From Mycolicibacterium sp. (GTDB taxonomy: Bacteria; Actinomycetota; Actinomycetes; Mycobacteriales; Mycobacteriaceae), in NCBI RefSeq assembly GCF_016462545.1, contig NZ_JAEMTA010000029.1:1-64000 (forward strand): a stretch of 64,000 nt of DNA, in the 5' to 3' direction. Position 1 is the first letter of the stretch. Each line of letters begins with the position of its first letter. Made by a program: the position numbers and the translations under genes. Positions 18,683 to 26,184 of the stretch are shown here, piece after piece. Under the pieces are notes generated by a model. That model saw only the letters and a list, made by a program, of their open reading frames with translations. It was not told the origin of the DNA and searched no databases.

Positions 18683-19093
18683 ATGCACGAGGACCGTTTC
18701 GGCGCGACAGCACACGTCGTCGTGGAGTTCACCGACGGCGCGACGGTCAAGGATGGATTCACCCGCCTGCTCGCACTCGTGGACGCGGGACTCATCCGGG
18801 TGCTGGATCTGGAGTTCGTCACTGCCGTCGACGGCGCCGCGCGCGTGCGTCACGCGTCCGAGGTGGCCGTCGAACTAGGCACGTTCGACGGAGCATCCTC
18901 GGGCCTGCTCGATCGCGAGGATCTCGATGACGTCGCCACCCGACTCGCCCCCGGCGCCACCGCGGCCGTCCTGATCTACGAAGACCTCGCCATCCTCGAC
19001 GTCGTCGCCGCGTGGGAGAACGACGGTGCGACAGTGGTTTCCGAAGGGCCCGTCGACGTCGACGACATCGACGCGGCACTGGAAGGGGTCTGA
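18683..19093 (+). CDS. DUF6325-type small acidic protein
   Basis: A 136-residue acidic protein of alternating beta and helix segments (VDAGLIRVLDLEFVTAVDG; GATAAVLIYEDLAILDVVAA). It resembles the DUF6325/DUF1269 group, for which no function is established. It lies two bases ahead of a SHOCT protein, a pairing common in actinobacteria and suggestive of a shared stress or membrane role. Confidence 0.65.
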   Translation: MHEDRFGATAHVVVEFTDGATVKDGFTRLLALVDAGLIRVLDLEFVTAVDGAARVRHASEVAVELGTFDGASSGLLDREDLDDVATRLAPGATAAVLIYEDLAILDVVAAWENDGATVVSEGPVDVDDIDAALEGV

Positions 19094-19095
19094 CG

Positions 19096-19344
19096 ATGAG
19101 CCTGCTTCGCTCCATGAGCCGGGTGGCAGTCGCAAGCTCGGTGCACGGTCGCGTGCAACGCCGCCAGCGCGACCGGTGGGCTACCGCGGCTGCCGAGCCC
19201 CGCCAGCCCGTGCCGGCACCGCCGCCGGCAGCCCCCACCGTCGACGTGCTCGAGCAACTCGAACGACTGGGACGGCTGCGCGATTCCGGGGTCCTCACCG
19301 AGGACGAGTTCGCCGCCCAGAAGGCGCGCCTGCTCGCAGGTTAG
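19096..19344 (+). CDS. SHOCT-domain small protein
   Basis: An 82-residue protein. The N-terminal half is basic and Pro/Ala-rich; the C-terminal 30 residues are the SHOCT motif (LERLGRLRDSGVLTEDEFAA), a short helical hairpin thought to mediate oligomerisation. ATG 19096 follows the upstream stop by two bases, and the frame is open earlier only through the preceding gene. It probably acts with the DUF6325 protein. Confidence 0.75.
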   Translation: MSLLRSMSRVAVASSVHGRVQRRQRDRWATAAAEPRQPVPAPPPAAPTVDVLEQLERLGRLRDSGVLTEDEFAAQKARLLAG

Positions 19345-19353
19345 CGTGGGCTG

Positions 19354-20076
19354 ATGGAAACGAGGCCCGGAGCGGTCGGCGTGGTGCTGGCCGCCGGGAT
19401 GGGCACCCGCGTGGGGGCCGACGGAAACAAGGCGTACCTTCCGCTGGCGGGGCGAAGCATGGTGTCGTGGTCGGTGGAGGCGGTCGCCCGCTCATCGCAC
19501 ATCGTCCGCACCGTGCTGGTGTTCCGCCGGGGTGAACATGACCTCGCCGCACGCACGATGGCCACCGAACTTCCCGACGTACCAGTCGAACTCGTCTCCG
19601 GAGGCGATACCCGCCACGGTTCCGAGGAGAACGTCCTGCGGCATCTGGCACCCGACATCGAATCGGGCGACATCGACGTGGTGCTGATCCATGACGCGGC
19701 CCGGCCGCTCGCCGGGCCCGCGATGATGGACACCGCGCTGGCGACGGCCCGCGCGTACGGCGGCGCCATCCCGGTACTCCCGGCCGAGGATGTGCTGACA
19801 ACCGATGCCGCCGGCCAACTCTCACCGGCAGACGGCACCCTGGTCAGGGTTCAGACCCCGCAGGCGTTTCGCGCTCGGCCGCTGCTCACCGCGTACCGCC
19901 TGGCGGCCGGCGGCTTCGAGGGGACGGACACCGCCTCGTGCGTACAGGCGTTCACCGACGCCGAGGTCCGCGTATTTCCTGGTGCACCAACCAATCTCAA
20001 GGTCACCTTCGCGCCCGACGTGCCGCTCGCGGAGCGTCTCCTCCAGCACGGGATCAGTCGCGACGACTACCGATGA
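19354..20076 (+). CDS. IspD-like cytidylyltransferase
   Basis: A 240-residue protein of the 2-C-methyl-D-erythritol 4-phosphate cytidylyltransferase fold. Catalytic elements are present: LAAGMGTR nucleotide loop, the Lys of NKAYLPL, HDAARP, QTPQAF, GTDTAS and NLKVTF near the C-terminus. These correspond to the residues that bind CTP and MEP in IspD. The local context (no ispF, cysS or CarD gene) suggests it is not the housekeeping ispD, so it may be a paralogue with another alcohol-phosphate substrate. Its 3' end overlaps the convergent gene by 23 bp. Confidence 0.75.
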   Translation: METRPGAVGVVLAAGMGTRVGADGNKAYLPLAGRSMVSWSVEAVARSSHIVRTVLVFRRGEHDLAARTMATELPDVPVELVSGGDTRHGSEENVLRHLAPDIESGDIDVVLIHDAARPLAGPAMMDTALATARAYGGAIPVLPAEDVLTTDAAGQLSPADGTLVRVQTPQAFRARPLLTAYRLAAGGFEGTDTASCVQAFTDAEVRVFPGAPTNLKVTFAPDVPLAERLLQHGISRDDYR

Positions 20077-20731
20077 CCGCGTCGAGCAGACGCGCGTCAC
20101 GCGGCAGCTCGGCGCGAAAGCCGTTGGCGTCGCCGGCCACGGTGCCGATGTCGAGACCGGCCCGCAGCGCGGCGTCGAACTCGTCGACGTCCTCGGACGT
20201 AGCGGTCGACGCCAGCCTCCACAGCGCCGACGCGGTGAAGCCACGCGGAAACTGCACCGTCCGTAGCGTGGCACGGTCCACCGTGCTGAGCACGCGACCC
20301 CGCTCGTCGACGGTCTTGACGGTGTCCGTCACGGCGAGGATCGGCACCACCACGTCATGCCCTTGGCCCATGGCCACCAACACCCTGTCGGCAACCTCGG
20401 CGGGTGACAGGGGGTACCGGTGATCGCCGATGAGCACGAACGACGACGTATCCCGTTGGGCCCCAAGGTATTCCAGTCCCGCAACGATGACCTGAGATCG
20501 AGAGCCCGCCACCTGCGCAACGGCGACCGCCGTTGCCAACCCCGCCGCCCGCAGGCAGGCCCGCACGCCTGCCGCCATCTCCGGCACCGTCGCCACGACG
20601 ACGCCTTCCTCGGCCACCGCGCCGAGCAACGACCGCACCACGCGCACCAGCGGCGCCTCCCCGGCCACCTCTGCGGTGGCGGCCACCAGCTCGTCTGCGT
20701 GTGCCAGCGGCACGATGGCGCACTCCGTCAT
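20054..20731 (-). CDS. Degenerate IspD-like protein
   Basis: A 225-residue protein with the same overall plan as its convergent neighbour but with key motifs lost. The CTP loop LAAGxGxR is absent (the N-terminus reads IVPLAHADELVAA), HDAARP is replaced by GDHRYPLS, and QTPQ by VQFPRG. It is likely not an active cytidylyltransferase. The core beta strands remain (VVATVPEMAAGV; SSFVLIGDHRYP; DVVVPILAVTDTVK). ATG 20731 lies eight bases after the patatin stop, so the two probably form an operon. A regulatory or structural partner role for the intact paralogue is possible. Confidence 0.65.
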   Translation of the reverse strand: MTECAIVPLAHADELVAATAEVAGEAPLVRVVRSLLGAVAEEGVVVATVPEMAAGVRACLRAAGLATAVAVAQVAGSRSQVIVAGLEYLGAQRDTSSFVLIGDHRYPLSPAEVADRVLVAMGQGHDVVVPILAVTDTVKTVDERGRVLSTVDRATLRTVQFPRGFTASALWRLASTATSEDVDEFDAALRAGLDIGTVAGDANGFRAELPRDARLLDAVIGSRRD

Positions 20732-20739
20732 CGTCGGCC

Positions 20740-21741
20740 TCAACGGAACCGGCGGAGGTAGGCCGCCCAGTCCCAGCCCGCGAGGAACTCCTCGGCCGCG
20801 CCGTAACCCTTGAGATACTGCGCTTCGACCTCGTTCTCGGTGATGTCGAAGTCGAGGAACCCCACGTCGGTCGAGTCCACCCGGATCGCCCGGGCGTTGA
20901 CCCACGGCTGACTCAGGTAGGCCTGGTCCCGGCCCACCAGCATGGTGGTGAGGACGTCCTCCAGCAGGTGCGGTGCTCCCAATCGGCGCAGCGCTCCAAG
21001 TGCCGGGATGACGCTGTCGTTGCCGTCGGGAAGGTTGGGCAACAGGGTGATGCCAAAGCTCGGCCAGCGTGGCTGCCGGCCGTCGGTCCGGTCGAGCGAA
21101 TCGAGAGGAAAGTTCGACAGCAACCCGCCGTCGACGAGCGTGGAGGTGAGACCGGCGGTGCTGGTCAGCGAGGACGGTCGGAAGATGAACGGGATGGACA
21201 TCGACGCGCGGACGGCGTCGGCCACCGACTGCTGATCGGGGTCGAGGCCGTAGACCCTGCGATAGTCCCAGGGCAGCCGCACGAGCTGACCCATGGTCAC
21301 GTCGGCGACGGTGACGACCAGTCGGTAGCGCTGCTCGGGCGGCAACTCGTCGTCGTCGAGGGCCAGGTCTCCGAAGGTGGTCACGCCCAGGGCGGCCAAC
21401 TGGCTTCGTACCCACTCGTGCGCGTAGTCGCCACGGTAGATCCCCGATCCGCGCAGCAGCGCGAGCGACGGGCCGACCAGCGGCACGCGCTCCAGGGGGC
21501 CGGGGTCGAGGAACTTGCGGTAGTCCAGTTGCAAGGCAAGCTCTTTGACCTGCGCGCCGGTCATCGCGCCGGTGTGCGCCGCGGCGGCGACGATGGCCCC
21601 GACGATGGATCCTGCCGACGTGCCGGAGACGCGTTGCGGTTGGTATCCGGCATCGAGGAGTCCGACGACGGCGCCCACCAGGCCGACACCCTTGACGCCA
21701 CCTCCCGAGAGCACCAGGTCGGCGCGTTTGACGTTCGTCAC
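20740..21741 (-). CDS. Patatin-like phospholipase
   Basis: A 333-residue serine lipase. Oxyanion loop SGGGVKG (about residues 12-18), nucleophile motif GTSAG, and catalytic-dyad Asp in DGGLLSNFP are all in place, so it should be active on acyl esters. GTG start at 21741. It lies directly downstream of two Mce-associated proteins in the same direction (22-bp gap) and may share their transcript. Confidence 0.88.
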   Translation of the reverse strand: MTNVKRADLVLSGGGVKGVGLVGAVVGLLDAGYQPQRVSGTSAGSIVGAIVAAAAHTGAMTGAQVKELALQLDYRKFLDPGPLERVPLVGPSLALLRGSGIYRGDYAHEWVRSQLAALGVTTFGDLALDDDELPPEQRYRLVVTVADVTMGQLVRLPWDYRRVYGLDPDQQSVADAVRASMSIPFIFRPSSLTSTAGLTSTLVDGGLLSNFPLDSLDRTDGRQPRWPSFGITLLPNLPDGNDSVIPALGALRRLGAPHLLEDVLTTMLVGRDQAYLSQPWVNARAIRVDSTDVGFLDFDITENEVEAQYLKGYGAAEEFLAGWDWAAYLRRFR

Positions 21742-21763
21742 GAAGACGACGGTACGGGCACGT

Positions 21764-22423
21764 CTAGACGGGGTCGAAGGCCGAGATCAGCCAGACGTCG
21801 TTCACCTTGGTCAGGCCCACCTTCACGCTGCTCGCCGTGAACGACCCGTCCGGGTTCTCCTTGCTGGTCGTGGTCTGGTTGAGGAACAGCAGGACCACCG
21901 CGGAGTCGGGCTTCACCTCCGACGGCGCCGCCTGCACGATCGCCGCCGATGTCTTCACCGACTTCTGCTTGACCGCGGGGGTGACGATGTCCTGAGTGAA
22001 CTGGCTGTAGTAGTTCAGGAAGTCCCCGGTGAGGTGAGTCTTGGCGGCAGCGAAGTCCTTGTCCATCGTCTCCGGCGCGTAGGACAGCAGCGCCACCGCA
22101 CCGTCGGAGGCCGCCTTGACGGTCTGGGCGGCGACCGAGGAGTCGGATTGTCTGTCCGGTCGGTACTGATACACGTACAGCCAGGCGGCCAGACCGGCCG
22201 ACGCGAGCAGCGCCACCGCGAGCCCGAGCGGGAGCAGCATGCCCGTGAACCGAGCACCTTTCGGCGTCGGGTCCGTGGCGGCCGGCGCCTCCTCGACGGA
22301 GCCGTCTGCATCGACGGCGTCGTCCGCGGTGTCGGTGTCGGTGTCGGTGTCAGTGTCGGTGTCGGTGTCCGACGCGACCACGTCGGTCACCTCGGTCACG
22401 TCGTCGCTGTCCTTCTCGGTCAC
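21764..22423 (-). CDS. Mce-associated membrane protein (second of a pair)
   Basis: A 219-residue bitopic protein. The acidic cytoplasmic N-terminus holds a Asp-Thr repeat, one transmembrane helix follows (MLLPLGLAVALLASAGLAA), and the extracytoplasmic C-terminal domain has the Mas/NTF2-like pattern (DFLNYYSQFTQDIVTPAVKQ; SAVVLLFLNQTT; VWLISAFDPV). Such proteins are usually encoded at the end of mce operons and stabilise Mce complexes. Here the pair is 20 kb from the only mce operon in the window. GTG 22423 overlaps the upstream stop (GTGA). Confidence 0.8.
   Translation of the reverse strand: MTEKDSDDVTEVTDVVASDTDTDTDTDTDTDTADDAVDADGSVEEAPAATDPTPKGARFTGMLLPLGLAVALLASAGLAAWLYVYQYRPDRQSDSSVAAQTVKAASDGAVALLSYAPETMDKDFAAAKTHLTGDFLNYYSQFTQDIVTPAVKQKSVKTSAAIVQAAPSEVKPDSAVVLLFLNQTTTSKENPDGSFTASSVKVGLTKVNDVWLISAFDPV
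22328..22369. repeat. Hexanucleotide tandem repeat encoding Asp-Thr units
   Basis: Seven consecutive copies of GGTGTC, the fifth reading AGTGTC. On the coding (minus) strand they encode seven Asp-Thr dipeptides in the disordered N-terminus of the Mce-associated protein. Copy changes would keep the frame. Confidence 0.9.
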
Positions 22424-23349
22424 GGTACGAACTCGACTTTCGCCAATTTGAGCTGTCCGCCGTCGCGGGCGATGTCCACGCGGAGCCGCCAGGAACGTGG
22501 CTGCTGCTCCTTGCTGGCGGCGTTGGAGACCTGCGTGGTCACCGCCACCAGCACGGTGGCGGTGTCCTTGGTCATCGTCTGCACGGCGGTGGCGTTGACG
22601 GTGGCCTCGGTCACGACCTTCGATGCCTGGGCCACCTTGGTGAATTCGTCGGCCTGGCCCTGGAAGTCCTTCTTGAAGTCACCGGTGGTGTTGTCGATGA
22701 TGCGCTTGACGTCGTCGGCGGCGGTGCTGAAGTTCAGGGACATCAGCGTCACGACGCCCTGGCGGGCCGCGGCGGCGAACTCCGCCGAGCGTTGCTGTTC
22801 CGCGGCGACCTGACGGTGGTGCACGACCATGTACGCGCTGGCGCCGAGCAATCCGATCGTGCACGCGACCACCACCGCTGCCGCTACCCAGGCAAGCCTG
22901 ATGCGGGGCATCGTGAACCTGCGCCGACGGGTGGGGGCCGGCTCCTCGACGGGTTCCTCCACCTCCGCGAGGTCGGGGTCCGAATCCCCGGCGGGCAGCG
23001 GGTCCACGAGTGGTTCGGCGACCTCGTCGGTCTCGACGTCCCGAGTGGCCTCGGTCTCGGGGACGTCTTCGACGGGGGCCGCCTCCGGCGCGGGGATGGC
23101 GACGATCGGGGCGGGAACCGCCTTCGCCGCGGCGGCCGCCTCGGCCTGCCTGCGCAACTTCAGGGCGCGCGCCCGGGCGCGCGCGGCGGCCGCGGCGGCT
23201 TCCGCGGCTTCGGCTTCGGCCTCGGCTTCTTCGGCGAGCATGAGCGCGTCGTCGGGTTCGGCCGTCACGTCGAGCTCCGCCGGGCTGTCCTCGGGGTCGT
23301 GGTGAGCGTCGCCGTTCAGCACCGACGAGGCTCGCTCGTGAGGCGGCAT
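22420..23349 (-). CDS. Mce-associated membrane protein (first of a pair)
   Basis: A 309-residue protein with a long Glu/Ala-rich, probably coiled-coil N-terminus (about residues 40-75), a Pro/Glu-rich linker, a basic stretch (PTRRRRF), one transmembrane helix (about 150-175) and a Mas-type external domain (VVTLMSLNFSTAADDVKRII; GDFKKDFQGQADEF). It overlaps the next gene by four bases. A GAGAAT-N3-ATTTCC element lies 39 bp upstream, the same class of site that precedes the mce operon and catabolic genes. Confidence 0.82.
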   Translation of the reverse strand: MPPHERASSVLNGDAHHDPEDSPAELDVTAEPDDALMLAEEAEAEAEAAEAAAAAARARARALKLRRQAEAAAAAKAVPAPIVAIPAPEAAPVEDVPETEATRDVETDEVAEPLVDPLPAGDSDPDLAEVEEPVEEPAPTRRRRFTMPRIRLAWVAAAVVVACTIGLLGASAYMVVHHRQVAAEQQRSAEFAAAARQGVVTLMSLNFSTAADDVKRIIDNTTGDFKKDFQGQADEFTKVAQASKVVTEATVNATAVQTMTKDTATVLVAVTTQVSNAASKEQQPRSWRLRVDIARDGGQLKLAKVEFVP

Positions 23350-23387
23350 GGGGCTTCCCGTCCTGTCCGTGCAGCGTCGAAAATCAT

Positions 23388-23402
23388 GAGAATGTCATTT
23401 CC
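23388..23402. promoter_or_regulatory. GAGAAT-box operator, Mce-associated genes
   Basis: GAGAAT-GTC-ATTTCC, ten of twelve arm positions matching the consensus GAGAAT-N3-ATTCTC. It lies 39 bp upstream of the first Mce-associated gene. Reversed, the site before the ALDH-mce operon also has the form GAGAAT-N3-ATTTCC. Confidence 0.55.
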
Positions 23403-23496
23403 ACTTTTGAGTATCGCCCTGACGATACCGCATCGCCTGCAGGGTCCGGTTTGCCTTCCATCCTGCGGAAATGCTGTTACCGAACTGTGCGGGCGC

Positions 23497-24960
23497 TCAG
23501 CGCAAACGGTCCTTGACGACCTTGCCGGTCGCGTTCGTAGGTAGGTCGTCGACGAACTGTACATACCGCGGCACCTTGAAACCGGCCATTCGCTCACGAC
23601 TCCACTCGATCAGTTCGTCCTGACCGATCGGTTCCGCGGACGCCCGTCGCACGACGAACGCCTTGCCCACCTGACCGAGGCGATCGTCGGGCACGCCGAT
23701 GACCGCTGCCTGCGCGATCGCCGGATGCTCCGCCAGGAAGCCCTCGATCTCGGCGGGGTAGGCGTTGAAGCCGCCCACGATGAACATGTCCTTCTTTCGA
23801 CCCACGATGCGCAACCGGCCCGAGTCGGTGAACTCGCCGAGGTCCCCGGTGTGCAGCCAGCCGTCGGGATCGATGGCCTCGGCGGTCGCGGCCGCGTCGT
23901 CGAGGTATCCCTGCATGACGCTGTAGCCGCGCACCAGCACCTCGCCGTCTTCGGCGACGCGCACCTCGATGTCGTCGCACGGAAGGCCCGCGGTGGTCGC
24001 CACGTCGGCGAACGAGTCGCCAGGGCGCGACAGCGTCACGTTGCCGCACTCGGTGAGCCCGTAGCCGGTCATCAGCGTCTGGAACGGCAGCTCGTCATGG
24101 ATGCGCCGGATCAGCTCGACCGGTATGTCGGCGGCGCCGGTCACGCCGGCCCGCAACGTGGACAACCTGCCCTTGTCTGCGACCGTCAGCAGTGAGTGAT
24201 AGAGCGTCGGCGGGCCGGGCAGCATCGTGATGCGTTCTCGTTCAATCAATTCCACGACACGATCGATGTCGAAGACGGGCACGGGCAGCATCGTGGCGCC
24301 GCGCAGCAGGGAGGCAACGAGACCGGCCTTCAACCCGAACGTGTGGAAGTACGGGTTGATCATCAGGTAGCGGTCGCCCTCGCGCAGATCGGCGAGCGTC
24401 GCCCACTCCTCGTACATCCGAAGCGTCTGAACGTGATTCATCATCGCGCCCTTGGGCCGGCCCGTCGTGCCCGAGGTGTAGATGACGTCGGACACGTCCG
24501 TCCCGTCCAGCCACTCCCCCGGCTCGCGCGCGAACCGCGACCCGCTCGTCAGGAAGTCCGACTGGAGATCGAAGGTCGGCACGTCGAGCGCCGTGCCGAA
24601 GACCTGCCCGAGGAAGCCCTGCTGAACCAGAACCGCCTTGGCGCCGCTTCGGGACACGACATCGGCGGCTTCCTCGGCCTTGAAGCGGGTGTTCACCGGC
24701 ACCAACACCGCACCCGCGGTCATGATCCCGAACGCCGCGATGATCCACTCCGCGGAGTTGGGCGCCCATAGCGCGACGCGGTCGCCCTTGCCGACGCCGA
24801 GCCCGGCGACCGCACCCGCGGCGTTGCGGATGCGCTCGGCGAGCTCGACGTAGGACAGGCGCAGCGGGCCGTCGACGACCGCCTCGGCATCGCCGAACCG
24901 GTCCGCTGCACTCAAGACCATCTCGGGGATGGTCTGCCAGGCGGATGACTGTGCGGTCAA
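23497..24960 (-). CDS. Acyl-CoA ligase, FadD3-like
   Basis: A 487-residue ATP-dependent CoA ligase. AMP-binding motif YTSGTTGRPKGA, a YGLTE motif, the GWLHTGD motif and the C-terminal catalytic Lys (NATGKVVKD) are intact. Overall it resembles FadD3, the ligase that activates the HIP propionate remnant of steroid rings, including PYFHTFGLKAG and LPGPPTLYHSLL; that comparison is from memory. The start is TTG 24960, overlapping the amidohydrolase stop (TTGA), so the two are translationally coupled. Likely substrate: a cyclic or branched carboxylic acid. Confidence 0.85.
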   Translation of the reverse strand: MTAQSSAWQTIPEMVLSAADRFGDAEAVVDGPLRLSYVELAERIRNAAGAVAGLGVGKGDRVALWAPNSAEWIIAAFGIMTAGAVLVPVNTRFKAEEAADVVSRSGAKAVLVQQGFLGQVFGTALDVPTFDLQSDFLTSGSRFAREPGEWLDGTDVSDVIYTSGTTGRPKGAMMNHVQTLRMYEEWATLADLREGDRYLMINPYFHTFGLKAGLVASLLRGATMLPVPVFDIDRVVELIERERITMLPGPPTLYHSLLTVADKGRLSTLRAGVTGAADIPVELIRRIHDELPFQTLMTGYGLTECGNVTLSRPGDSFADVATTAGLPCDDIEVRVAEDGEVLVRGYSVMQGYLDDAAATAEAIDPDGWLHTGDLGEFTDSGRLRIVGRKKDMFIVGGFNAYPAEIEGFLAEHPAIAQAAVIGVPDDRLGQVGKAFVVRRASAEPIGQDELIEWSRERMAGFKVPRYVQFVDDLPTNATGKVVKDRLR

Positions 24961-26147
24961 GCCGTGATCAGCCGGGATAGATTGCCGCCCATGATCTTTG
25001 CCTGATCCTCAACCGAGAGATGCTCGAGTGCGGTCACGTAGTGCGTCGGCTCCGCCAGCCCCTCCGGGTGCGGCCAATCCGAGCCGTAGAGCACCTGGTC
25101 GACGCCGATCAAGTTGATCAGCTCGTCGATGCCCTCCTCGTAGAACGGGCTGACGTAGATGCGGTTCTTGATCTCCTCCATCGGGTTACCGAGGAAGGCC
25201 TCCGGCGCCTTCTTGTACACCTCGGTCATGGAATCGAGCAGCGGGAACATCCATTTCGACCCGGCCTCCACGATCCCCACCTTCAGCGTCGGGAAGCGGA
25301 ACAGCGCACCGTGAATGACCCAGGAGGCCACGGCATCCTGGATGGGACGCCACTCGTTGAGGATCGACATCGCGTTGGTCTGGAACGGCAGCATCTCCTG
25401 CGCGGCGCCATCCCATTCGGAGGTGTAGCGGGAGTAGCCACTGTCACTGGAGTGCATGCCGACGAAGACGTCGTACTCGACGCACTTCTGCCAGAACGGG
25501 TCGAACTCGGGCAGCGCGAACGACCGCGGGCCGCGGTAGCCGGGCACCGGCGCCGGGCGGATGAGGATGGCGCGGGCGCCGCGCTTGACCGCCCACTCCA
25601 GCTCCTCGATGGCCTTCTCGACGATGGGCAGCGTGATGACCGGCGTGGTGTAGATCCGGTTCTGGTAGTTGAAGCCCCACACTTCGTGCAGCCACTCGTT
25701 CAGCGCGTGCACGATGACGTGGATGGCGACCGGGTCATCGGCCAGGCGTTCCTCGATGAGACTGGCCAGCGTCGGAAACATCAGCGAGCGGTCCAGCCCC
25801 AACTCGTTCATCTTCTCGAGGCGCGGGGCCGGCTCGAAGAATGCCGGGATGGCCTTCATCGGCTCGCCGAACAGTTCGCGCTTGGACTTGCCGTCGGGGT
25901 TACCGAACTTGAAGTACTCCTCCCAGGCGCCCGGCTTGGCGACCACCGAGAAGGTGGGGTTCGGAATGTAGTTGCTGATCTGACCCCGTAGCGCGATCTT
26001 GGTGCGCCCGTTGACCTCGACGTACTGGACGACGTCCTTGTACTCCTTCGGCAGGTACTTCGTCAGCGCCTCCGGCGGCTCATACAGGTGGTTGTCCGCG
26101 TCGAACAGCGGGAAGGGTACGTCGACCCGGTGCGAAAGCTGGCCCAT
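24957..26147 (-). CDS. Amidohydrolase-2 family TIM-barrel hydrolase or decarboxylase
   Basis: A 396-residue metal-dependent TIM-barrel protein. The N-terminal metal motif is DADNHLYEP and the C-terminal motif is YGSDWPHPEG, with a GMHSSDSG strand between. This group includes ACMSD- and LigY-like decarboxylases and C-C hydrolases acting on ring-cleavage products. AAGGAG precedes ATG 26147. It heads a two-gene operon with the FadD3-like ligase, and a perfect GAGAAT-CCT-ATTCTC box lies 23 bp upstream. Confidence 0.85.
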   Translation of the reverse strand: MGQLSHRVDVPFPLFDADNHLYEPPEALTKYLPKEYKDVVQYVEVNGRTKIALRGQISNYIPNPTFSVVAKPGAWEEYFKFGNPDGKSKRELFGEPMKAIPAFFEPAPRLEKMNELGLDRSLMFPTLASLIEERLADDPVAIHVIVHALNEWLHEVWGFNYQNRIYTTPVITLPIVEKAIEELEWAVKRGARAILIRPAPVPGYRGPRSFALPEFDPFWQKCVEYDVFVGMHSSDSGYSRYTSEWDGAAQEMLPFQTNAMSILNEWRPIQDAVASWVIHGALFRFPTLKVGIVEAGSKWMFPLLDSMTEVYKKAPEAFLGNPMEEIKNRIYVSPFYEEGIDELINLIGVDQVLYGSDWPHPEGLAEPTHYVTALEHLSVEDQAKIMGGNLSRLITA

Positions 26148-26169
26148 GAAACACTCCTTTTCCTATTGC

Positions 26170-26184
26170 GAGAATCCTATTCTC
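26170..26184. promoter_or_regulatory. GAGAAT-box operator (perfect), amidohydrolase-fadD
   Basis: GAGAAT-CCT-ATTCTC, a perfect 6-3-6 inverted repeat. It overlaps the stop codon of the upstream ligase gene and lies 23 bp before the amidohydrolase start, so it would sit over that promoter's initiation region. Confidence 0.7.
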
